A stretch of DNA of 64,000 nucleotides, from contig JAFEKR010000019.1 of NCBI GenBank assembly GCA_019022495.1, positions 868,001 through 932,000 on the forward strand, given 5' to 3'. Shown here piece after piece: positions 1 to 7,970 of this stretch. This stretch comes from Epichloe hybrida. Taxonomy: Eukaryota > Ascomycota > Sordariomycetes > Hypocreales > Clavicipitaceae. Under the pieces are notes generated by a model that worked only from the letters and a program-made list of their open reading frames with translations, did no database searches and was not told the origin of the DNA. The first letter of the stretch is position 1, and each line of letters starts with the position of its first letter. The position numbers and the translations under genes are program-made.

Positions 1-2040
1 ATCAGGGGGCAGTGGAAATTTTCCGTCGTCCGGCACAGGGAGGAAGCTGCCATAGAGGGCCAATTGCAAATCGTCCCTGTCGGGGAAAGGGAAATTGGAG
101 AGCGGATCGTGACCAGATGAGTGCCCGTGGGAAATTGACCCTCAACTTGGACTTCGCGCAAGGTACTGCAGACGGACGCCAGAACATGACATCGACCCAG
201 CATCATACTCCCACGTTCTGCGGGATCCTCGTCTGAATACATTCCATCACGGGTAATTTCAAGGACGTTAGTTACGATAAGGGCCTCGCATGATTTTAGT
301 TATTGATCTTAATGCGTTGTCCAAGACGGCTTTCGTCCCACATACCACTGCTTCCACATGATTCAACCGGACCCCTCGAGCAAGTCTCTTCTGTGCAAGG
401 TAACCGAGTGTCGATATGTTCAGTTTTTTAAACTGGACATGAGGGGCTAACATGTCAAAGCTTCGTCTACTACAGTATGTGATGAGGGGAAGGCCGAACG
501 AACTCCTTTTACTTAAGAGATTCATGCTCTTTTGTCAATAAACGCCACTTGAGAATTCCAGGGGTAACAGAATGGGCACAAACAAAAAGGAAATTGAAAA
601 GGAAATTGAAAAGGAAACAAAAACGAAGGGGAAAGGCTCACCAAATCCCACAGTCCAATGGGGCCTGAAGTCGAGGGTTGCTCTGCTCATTTTTCAGTTT
701 GGCTACGTATTTTTTTCACACAAGTTTGTGTCGCCGTTCTCCGGCGGATCCGGCCGAGTTGAGGAGTTGATCAGGTCAAATCGGCCCGGAACATGACTCC
801 GTATCGTGAGTATAAAAAGACCCCCCACCCCAACATACTAGACATCCTGTATGCAGCATCGCATTCACGTTCCATTGTCCTCAACTAGCCACGAGGGGTC
901 AAGCATACATGCGATTTGAACTCTGTTTCGCTATCGATCCACACCAGTTCTTGCGACAGAGGAGATATACATGATGGTTGTCGTCTGGTAAGACCTCGCT
1001 TGTTCCTTCGCCTCCGAGGTATGGAACACTGTATTCTTTCCGGCGAATGCGCAAAGGCCAAAGCCGCCATTGATCGAGAAGGCAAGAAGGGGACATAAGC
1101 GGCGTGGATTTCGTCGAGGGCGTTGCTCGCGACGCTATGTTCGCCTTTTTCAGATCGTCGAACCAATACCAGTAGTGTTATGCCACGCGATAGCCGAAAA
1201 TGTGTCCGACAACATTACGGAAATCATGACGACACGTCCGAATACACCCATACGAACAAATCATACGTTTGGACAGTATAAATCGCTGACCGACTCGGAT
1301 CATGTCAATATTCTAATACCAGCCAAAACTAAGGTTGACGCCGACAACGCCGTAAAGAGGCTTCAAGATTCCGACCGATCGAATTTTCGCGGGATCATGC
1401 ACTATTACAGCTCAATATACTTGTGAAAGTTCAATTACAAACCTTCAGAACCCTACTCAGCCGAGAACAAAAATATTTTCTTGATTTTCCCCAAAGTCAT
1501 GAGAACGGGAAACCCTTGCTATGTCTTGACTACCTTCACCCGCGGTGCAGAAATTCCAGGCGAGCTGAATAAGGAACAAAGATGCATTCAAACGCCAATG
1601 AACCTGACAAGATGCAAGACACACTCGATGTACATACTGAAGCAGAGCCTCAGAGAGGATGGTATTCGTGGAGAGGAAAACTGAGTGATCACGACAGGCG
1701 TAAAACATTGGAGATGAGACATAGCGGGACTGTTCTGACGCAGGCGGATGATTTTCTCCGAGATTCGGAATCGTGGGCACTATTTTATTTTTCATTCTCA
1801 GGGGTGAGCCATGTGTGACTTGTACGGGACCCATGAGGATTTGTTTCAGGGTGAAGACATCCCTCATTTATTCGCATCCCGCCTTTCTACATATTTTACA
1901 CTGCTACAAAAGCCTTTGCGCCGCCGTCGACCGTCGATCGATGATCGCCAAGGGTGTTTATTCAGCAGTTTGCAACCCTCTGAATATGAGTGTCATTCTA
2001 AAGATGGAGATGATGACTAATAATATCCCAGAGCAGGTTC
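1..2040. other. No confident gene; ordinary-composition intergenic DNA
   Basis: Open frames here are short (up to about 136 codons), lie on both strands, overlap one another and show no family motif I recognise. The DNA is not RIP-like, since CpA and TpG are common. An imperfect A-rich repeat (GGAAATTGAAAA units) lies near 590-625. The presence of an NLR scrap just downstream suggests this may be the decayed remains of a gene, but I cannot name one. Confidence 0.5.
811..820 (+). promoter_or_regulatory. TATA-like box without an assignable gene
   Basis: The sequence TATAAAAAGA is followed by a pyrimidine-rich stretch, which resembles a fungal core promoter. The first ATG downstream (909) opens only a 21-codon frame before a stop, so either an intron follows or the promoter is orphaned or fortuitous. 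Confidence 0.25.
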
Positions 2041-2262
2041 ATGAATCATGCTATTATATTCTGTTTGCCAAGAACACACGCTACACTGGTTGTACTACGA
2101 TTCCAGATGGACTGGAAGAGAGATTACTTGGTCTGCATCAGAGCTCAGAGAGTGGCGATGGTCGGGCTTGGTGGTGTGGGCAAGACTCGAATAGCCCTGT
2201 GCCTGGCAACGCGAATCAAAACAGATCGATGCCCAGAAAATGAACCAACGAAGAAGACAGCA
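2041..2262 (+). pseudogene. Fragment of an NLR-type STAND ATPase (NB-ARC P-loop)
   Basis: A 74-codon open frame contains RVAMVGLGGVGKTRIALCLA. This is the Walker A motif (GLGGVGKT, codons at 2164-2187) with the hydrophobic lead-in and the IAL tail typical of NB-ARC domains in fungal NOD-like receptors. In that family the loop binds ATP and drives oligomerisation. Nothing further of an NB-ARC domain (Walker B, winged helix) or of TPR, WD or ankyrin repeats can be seen in any frame downstream, and the frame stops after about 25 more codons. Upstream I see no recognisable N-terminal domain. I read it as a relic of an NLR gene. A short intron could extend it slightly, but not to a working protein within the 500 bp before the MITE. 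The motif itself is clear; the assignment to NB-ARC rather than another P-loop family is inference. Confidence 0.5.
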
Positions 2263-2618
2263 AACCCTCGGCCATGAATCCACCATGCCGCCAACCAAAT
2301 CCTGACCTGGGAAAAAAGATCAGTACTCCGTGGTGAAGTGAATATCAGATCCGACTCATTCAGGTCGCACCCTCCCTCTCCCGCTCAAACCGCGCCCGAA
2401 TAGCGGTATCGGTCATCGTCCGTCGTCCCTTCCCGTCCTGGTTTCTGTGTCAAACACTACTGTAGAGGATTTACACCCCACATGAATGTGACAAGTCGAC
2501 TCGGGGTGCTCATCTTGGAACATGACGTTGGCACTGAGCGGGGTCAGTGTGTCCCATCCGGGCAAGGCATGTCGTCAAAGAGTATGTACGATCGGCAATG
2601 CTACGTGTAATCCGTACA

Positions 2619-2766
2619 TACTCCGTAATAGACATAAAATTAGAGTGCAGAAGTCGAGAGGGGAAGGGAAATGGGGAAACAATTGCAAGGGTTTGGCCCA
2701 CTCGGCCTGCTCGGCGTTCCCGTCTGGTCCGTCCCGCATGCAAGGTTCACATGATATTACGGAGTA
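2619..2766. repeat. Small inverted repeat TACTCCGTAAT / ATTACGGAGTA
   Basis: An 11-bp perfect inverted repeat at 2619-2629 and 2756-2766, next to a perfect 16-bp palindrome AGTACGGATCCGTACT at 2763-2778. CTCCGTA/TACGGAG-type motifs recur in fungal intergenic DNA. No terminal duplication is visible, so I do not call a transposon. Confidence 0.4.
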
Positions 2767-2795
2767 CGGATCCGTACTGCACATGTAATCTCAAG

Positions 2796-3171
2796 GAGCG
2801 TTGCTATTCGGGGTTGTGTGTTCTTACTCACCGGCGTCCATTGTAAGGTGCAATGTTAGCAGCGGCTAGCATTAACAGATCTTTTGGTCCATCGGGGGAT
2901 TCAGCACACCTTCTAGGTAGAGGTAACAAACATACTACATAAGATCAAACATCTAAGTAATAGGATTCAAAACTTTGGTAGTAATATTGATAATACAGCG
3001 GTATTACTAATAAAAGTGGTGATAATCAAGGAAGGAAAATAATTGCGCCTGGGGGAATTAGCAGAAATTTAGTGGCAGGGCGTTGGGATGTCACATCGTG
3101 GGAGATGACCCTATCACGTGGTGGGTATAGCGCCAGGGAGCAAGAAAACACAGCTCCGAATAGCAACGCTC
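2796..3171. mobile_element. Mutator-type MITE (376 bp) with about 41-bp TIRs and 9-bp TSD
   Basis: The two ends are inverted copies. GAGCGTTGCTATTCGG at 2796-2811 is the exact reverse complement of 3156-3171, and the similarity extends inward to about 41 bp with some seven mismatches. The flanks are AATCTCAAG (2787-2795) and AATTTCAAG (3172-3180), a 9-bp target duplication differing by one C/T transition. Long terminal inverted repeats plus a 9-bp duplication are the mark of Mutator-like elements. There is no room for a transposase, so it must be non-autonomous. Inside, 2841-2919 is closely similar (reverse orientation) to 24965-25042, part of a solo LTR in Cop-C. The right end lies 84 bp upstream of the TATA box of the protease gene, so the element may carry or displace part of its promoter. 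It also contains a CACGTG at about 3115. Confidence 0.8.
2841..2919. repeat. 79-bp segment shared with the solo LTR at 24957-25106
   Basis: This stretch, starting TTGTAAGGTGCAATGTTAGC and ending CACCTTCTAGGT, matches the reverse complement of 24965-25042 with scattered, mostly transition differences. It begins just inside the left inverted repeat of the MITE. The simplest reading is a fragment of the same small LTR family carried inside the MITE. Confidence 0.7.
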
Positions 3172-3254
3172 AATTTCAAGGGACCGATAAGTATACTACA
3201 AAAAAACAAGTGTGAGTGTGAGTTCCGGTCAGCTTGACCACACGGTTCTGTGAC

Positions 3255-3262
3255 TATAAATA
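3255..3262 (+). promoter_or_regulatory. TATA box of the serine protease gene
   Basis: TATAAATA lies 142 bp upstream of the chosen start codon at 3397, a usual distance for a fungal gene with a leader of about 100 bases. The leader is A/C-rich (CACATAACATCAACTCTCAATC), typical of fungal 5' UTRs. Confidence 0.5.
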
Positions 3263-3396
3263 TAGTTCGCATTCCTGATATCTATCTGAAACCAATCCTC
3301 CACATAACATCAACTCTCAATCAACCTGTTCACACAAAGACTTGGAACAATTCATATAACTTGCTTTTACAAAAGAAACCCCGCAGTACATTCGAC

Positions 3397-4191
3397 ATGC
3401 GATCCTTTCTCTGGCAGTTGATCTTGCTGGGCTTCGCAGCCACATCCACAGCCATCTACCGAGGAGCCATTACGACCGACCCGAACGCCGTCGGGGTTGT
3501 GCGCCTGCAATCCGTCAGTGAGGAGGGCAGTTTCGGTTCCGGCGTGGTTTTGGGGAACGGCAAGTGTGTCATCACTGCCGCTTATGTGGTTAAGGGCGAG
3601 GCGGAACGTGATTTAAAAGTCTTCAAAAACAAGAAGGAACAAGGCAAGATCACTCGGACAGAAAATTCGGTTGCAGTCTCCAGCATTCATGTACATCCCA
3701 TGTACGACGGAACTTCCGACCCGAACGAGGACCCCTCTGCTTACGACTTTGCGGTGGTCGAGTTGGCGTCAGCAATGGACGCCAGTCCCTGGAAGGTCTC
3801 AGAGACGAGGGGCGGTGCTCTAGATCTTACCATGTATGGCTGGGGCAGTATTTCAGACGTGATATCGCCAACTATATACCCGGATGAACTTCGATCGGCA
3901 GTAAACAAGAACAGCGCCACTTCAAGTTCGGAGTGCCGTCAGTGGTATAACATCGTCGGCGCGATCTGCGTCACGAGAAGCAAACCAAACTCGGCAGAAG
4001 GTCTCAACTGCAAAGGTGATTCGGGCGGGCCAAATGTGGCAAAAAATTATGTTGTAGGTGTAACCTCGTCAAAAAAGGGTAATTGTGGCTCCCAGACTGC
4101 GGGCTTGCTGGCGGGCTTGTCTGGTTCGAACCAGAACGATTTCATGCTGAAGTATAAGAGTACATGTGGCTTCGAATTTGGAAGTCCTTAG
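3397..4191 (+). CDS. Secreted S1 (chymotrypsin-fold) serine protease homologue, catalytic His replaced by Tyr
   Basis: A 264-residue, intron-free protein. I start at ATG 3397 rather than the in-frame ATG at 3250 because residues 1-19 (MRSFLWQLILLGFAATSTA) then form a clean signal peptide and the TATA box falls upstream. The protein should be exported and fold as an S1 peptidase. Family motifs in order: strand and His-loop region at 50-65 (GVVLGNGKCVITAAY), Asp117 in AYDFAVVEL, and the Ser209 motif CKGDSGGP at 205-212, with Cys pairs around 180/191 and 205/230. At the invariant His of TAAH there is Tyr63 (codon TAT at 3583-3585). The only change needed is CAT to TAT, a CpA-to-TpA transition. 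The residue equivalent to trypsin Asp189 is Leu203, so trypsin-like Arg/Lys specificity is not expected. The rest of the frame is intact with no stops. It may be a recently inactivated gene, a pseudo-protease, or contain a sequencing error. The family call is strong; lack of activity is inference. Confidence 0.85.
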   Translation: MRSFLWQLILLGFAATSTAIYRGAITTDPNAVGVVRLQSVSEEGSFGSGVVLGNGKCVITAAYVVKGEAERDLKVFKNKKEQGKITRTENSVAVSSIHVHPMYDGTSDPNEDPSAYDFAVVELASAMDASPWKVSETRGGALDLTMYGWGSISDVISPTIYPDELRSAVNKNSATSSSECRQWYNIVGAICVTRSKPNSAEGLNCKGDSGGPNVAKNYVVGVTSSKKGNCGSQTAGLLAGLSGSNQNDFMLKYKSTCGFEFGSP

Positions 4192-5871
4192 GCTGCGAGT
4201 CAAAATTAGCCCCTGTGAAATATCTCGTTTGGCCAACTATATATCTAGATATTTAGGGGCGGATTAAATAAGACAAGACTTTTCAGCAGCTCTGCTACTT
4301 TACGAACTGTATGCCCTCCATGCTGGGTATTCTAACTAACTAAAACTACATTTACCCTGGCCTTGTTTGTTGAGTAGATTCTTTCTTCTGGCACACGCAA
4401 TATGCGACTACGTAGGGTTGTAGGTTAGAGTCACTACTGTGGCAAGGTACTGAATATCAGATGGTGCAATAATGTGGTATTGTCATGTGCCTAAAGTATC
4501 ATTATTTATCTTTAGAGATGTTAGTCTAGTGCTCCATGCCTGTAAAGATCAGACCCAGAACCTGTAGTCGATGTCTAATAGAATACAATTACTACCGGAA
4601 TGCAGCGATTCAGTAGGCTATCGCTTTGTGAGAAATCATGTGTTCTGCTAATATACCAAAGGGCTTTGCATGCTATAAAGTCTCGTAATGGGCGCGCCTG
4701 TAAGGCATCAACGTTGTTAACATTGCAACGAAGGTCGGCATCACGGGAAAACTGCACAGGTTTTCGGTATCTGGAAGCAGTGTATTCTTGCCCGAGGCAA
4801 ACTGCTGGGTAATCCGTTCTACTTGGTGGCTGTAGGCTGTACAGCGTATTATCGCTGCTCATAAATCAAAACAATCGAATCTGGTCCATAAGTTGATTTA
4901 ATTAAGACGTCCTCGGGTAATCTTTGGTTTATTGTGATTTAATGCAGATGCCTTTGTCAAATGTATGGGCACCTTCAGCCAGGGAGCACCTAAATTTGTA
5001 TAAATAAAGACTGAACTAAAAGCCCAATTACCAAGCTATACTCCGCCATGTCACCTAGTTTATCAGGTAGTATACTCTCACAAGGGAGTATCTACGCTCA
5101 TTGCTTATCTTGGCAAGGGGACGCTTCGACGGCAGGCGCCCACATCAAAGGCTAAGACGGCTGATTTTCTTCGTCCTCCGGCAGTTAACACGACAGATCA
5201 TCAAGGACCAGGGACTATCGGCGGTGTATCTAGCTAAGAAATATAAAATTATAAAGTAGAACCAATTTATCTGCCTGAGTTATGCGTTCACAGCGTACTG
5301 AAAACGTGTATGGTTTCCAATGATGCCTTGATGTACGGATGATGCTGACTTTTTAGGGCCCCGATTGCTGAAGTTCGAAGGGGGATCTCGAGTGCCTTAT
5401 CGAACTGATGATACACAAGTGATGATGCACAAGAGCAAACGCGGAACTCTCCTATCTTGGAACATCTAGTAGAGACTCTTCCTGAAGAAGATATAATTAC
5501 AGAGAGTTTAGGCGATATTTACCAACTCCTTACTCTTAACATGCTATCCATTGCCCTGCAATGTGTTATCGATACATGACCGGTGTGCCTTTCACGCGCT
5601 CGCTTTGTTGTTTTGAAATGACCTAAAAAAAATTTATAGATTTAATAATTTCTGTTCTGTCGCAGAAGAATAGCTTGAAACCGAGCTTTCGCGCGGTTGT
5701 TAATGTTATAGTGGCGTCTTGCTCAAATGACGTTGACTGGAAGTCAGGCTTGCTCGCCATAAACGGCGGCTAGACTTGTCGTTTCTATTGCTAGCTCATG
5801 CCCTAGATGGCCATTAATTTTTGACTTGGAGTGAGATCTAATCAGGCCAGGAAGTAAGCTACAGTGGGTCT
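4192..5871. other. Intergenic, no gene recognised
   Basis: The 3' flank of the protease gene is followed by about 1.5 kb of moderately AT-rich DNA. Frames are short and interrupted (longest about 95 codons on the minus strand, without motifs). No repeat ends or target duplications were found. Confidence 0.5.
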
Positions 5872-5951
5872 CAGGTAATTCCGAGCAGCGAGCATCATAA
5901 CACGCTGTGGGTTCTACGCTAATTTTGCTACCAGTTGCTCGGAATTACCTG
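5872..5951. repeat. 80-bp hairpin with 16-bp perfect arms
   Basis: CAGGTAATTCCGAGCA (5872-5887) is the exact reverse complement of 5936-5951, separated by 48 bp. With one bulged base the arms extend to about 20 bp (GGTCTC... against ...GGACC). It lies just before the LINE relic. It could be a tiny MITE, the end of a decayed element or a structured RNA. No convincing flanking duplication was seen. Confidence 0.55.
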
Positions 5952-5992
5952 GACCTAACTCTGGGCCAACCGCAGGTGAAGAACCGCAACTA

Positions 5993-6252
5993 TGGAAAAC
6001 AGGCAAGTCGATGCTCCTCGGGGTGCTGGAGGAGCTGGAGGAGCTGGAGGAGCTGAAAGACACGTCGGATCACCAACGGTAGTTCATGCCACAATGGCAG
6101 AAGCAGCTGCTGCACGAATTCATCCGCGACTTGCAACAGGGAGTATTATTAGCAGGCACGAAAGAAGAAATTAAGCAGGTGAAGGGGCAGTTGGAGGCAG
6201 CCAGTCGCCAGAGTTGGGAGTCACCATTCCCTAACAGCACCCAGGCATCGTA
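5993..6252 (+). pseudogene. LINE ORF1 (gag-like) fragment
   Basis: The frame beginning at 5993 reads a leucine/glutamate-rich coiled coil (repeated LEE units), a stop (TAG, probably from CAG), then FMPQWQKQLLHEFIRDLQQG and a charged helix (GTKEEIKQVKGQLEAA). It resembles the coiled-coil ORF1 region of Tad-type LINEs, which binds the element's RNA. The frame is broken and the nucleic-acid-binding knuckles are absent. Confidence 0.5.
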
Positions 6253-6425
6253 GTCTGACATCGTACGAAACATCGGCAAACAAACAACAAAATGTGCCTT
6301 GAAAGGGCAACTGACTCAATGCCATCGACCTCAAATCGCTCCTCTGCACAGTAGACGCTCACGAATCGTTTCGCAAGAACTACAGGAAGCTATCTCCCTC
6401 CCACAATGAGTAGAAAATAAACATT

Positions 6426-6740
6426 ATGTACGGATTCCAACAGTGGGGTGGCGATGAGATGTTGCCGGCCGGACAAGGAGAGGCGGACGAGATTCTTGAA
6501 CTGATGACGCGCTATTCTGTCAGCAGTCTGCTGCCAAGAGGAACGAATATGTGGAAAGGAGGAGACCATGAGTCCACCGTAGACTTGGTGCTCGTATCCG
6601 AGGGTTTGACGGACGGCCTGATCAAGTGCGGAACGCACAGTACAGAACATGGGTCAGATCACAGGACAATCGAGACAGTCTTTGAGATGGATTTGGAGAT
6701 GGAGATGGAGATCCCAGAGCGATGGTGGACATCGTCACAT
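6426..6740 (+). pseudogene. LINE apurinic-type endonuclease, C-terminal part
   Basis: The frame reads WGGDEMLPAGQGEADEILEL, then SLLPRGTNMWKGGDHESTVD, then LVLVSEGL, and finally TEHGSDHRTIETVF. These match the endonuclease-exonuclease-phosphatase fold of Tad-type LINEs: the WGGD segment after the GDFN strand, the STxDLVL strand and the catalytic GSDHR(A/T)I motif near the C-terminus. This enzyme nicks target DNA to prime reverse transcription. The N-terminal half, with the first catalytic residues, is missing, and after ERW the frame loses similarity. Confidence 0.7.
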
Positions 6741-7073
6741 CCAACTTGGCATAATAACCAAGGCGCATCCATCTATTACCACCTCCCCCCCCCTGATTGT
6801 TTTTTATAAATCTACATGTCCCACTTTTTCACTCTGTACTGTACATACAAGAAAAATACGCATGATGCCACACGGCAATTAAACAAGTCCCATTGGGACG
6901 CATTCCTAGCCGACAACGACGATATTATTGGAAAGGCGGCGAAGTATCAAGATGCGGATATGCCGAAAGTGGAGGAGCAAGAGCGTGCTGTCCTTGTTGA
7001 AAGGGAACGGCGACGCAGTCTGGTAGAAAATTATACATGCTTGCCCTGGACGTGGAAATTCCGCTTTGATTAA

Positions 7074-7547
7074 CCAAGGGTGAAGCCGATGGATGGATGG
7101 ATGGATGAGATGCTTGCATACCCCCTCTGGACATCCTACAACGCGTCACCATCGTACCATGGCGCGTTCATATGTCTGTTGGCTGACGGAACGACAGTGC
7201 ATGGTCGATCACGCACTGGTTTGCCATTTGGCCGAGTCTAGCATCGATGGTCTGGCCTGTGTTCGCCACCTTAGCCTCGAGGGTCGCGATTCTGTTTTCA
7301 AATTCCTGTGCGTCTATCGTCAAGTATTAAATGAAAATGTCGCGCGCGCACAACAGTGTCTCCTGGTTTTTAAGGGTCTGTTTTATCACTGAGTGAGCGG
7401 CATCTGTGCCGGCCTTGGCTGGTGTTGTTGCTTCTAATAATAACGGCAATGTCTCGCGAGGGTCTGATCCACGAGCCGGTGCAAACTTTGCACGAGTGCA
7501 AAATGCACATAAGCGGACGCGCTAGCTATTTTTATTAGCTAAGATCT
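7074..7547. other. Intergenic between LINE relic and repeat island
   Basis: A four-unit GGAT repeat sits near 7089-7106, and a 15-bp inverted repeat GTGCAAACTTTGCAC at 7479-7493. A 99-codon open frame (7093-7392) shows no motif I recognise and I do not call it a gene. AT-rich repeat sequence begins sharply at 7548. Confidence 0.5.
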
Positions 7548-7970
7548 TGTTAGTATCTACAGGATACCATTGACCTACGCGTAGGGTTTTCGGGGTGGAC
7601 TAAAGTGCACGTAATCATTATATATTCTAGTTTATTAAAGTAAGTAAAAGAGGGATTAAATAAAAGCAAAGAGAGTACGCTATTTATTACAAGAAAAGAG
7701 GCCTTAATTAGGGTTATTAGCGAAGAGGCTATATATGCTAACCCTAATCACAGCGTAGTTAGGCTAGATATATAGGTCTATAATGTAACACGCCTACCTA
7801 ATTAAAGGCGCGTACCCTTATTAATATTATGCTTATTCTAACACTAGAAACTCTCTCTTTTTAATATAATTATTAACGTATAATATTAACAAGAGAAGTG
7901 AATAGGAATTAAGGAATAAATAAGATTAAATAATTATAAATAATATTATAAGAAAAAGGTAAGGGGAAGG
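7548..7970 (-). mobile_element. Cop-B copy 1: 3' end of a Copia element, minus strand
   Basis: 7548-7843 is a 296-bp LTR (reverse complement of the LTRs at 35529-35824 and 41606-41901, TG...CA ends). 7844-7970 matches the last 127 bp of the Cop-B internal region, including the purine tract next to the LTR. The element then stops exactly where a Cop-A LTR begins at 7971, so Cop-A inserted into it. The rest of the element is missing on the far side of the island. Mutations relative to the other LTRs are transitions. Confidence 0.85.

Larger units (their letters stand above)
5993..7073 (+). mobile_element. Decayed Tad-like non-LTR retrotransposon (LINE), internally deleted
   Basis: Three pieces of a fungal LINE lie in order on the plus strand: an ORF1 piece (about 5993-6252), the C-terminal part of the endonuclease (6426-6720) and the linker before the reverse transcriptase (about 6867-6960, KSHWDAFLADNDDIIGKAAKY). 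The reverse transcriptase itself is missing and the pieces are closer together than in an intact element, so large deletions have occurred. No poly-A tail or target duplication was identified. The element is not AT-rich, so it was little touched by RIP or is a short escaped fragment. Confidence 0.7.

Noticed and set aside
885..1166. Minus-strand frame of 93 codons with opposing frames
   Set aside because: No motif; a vague likeness to purine-nucleoside-phosphorylase domains of NLRs was too weak to keep.
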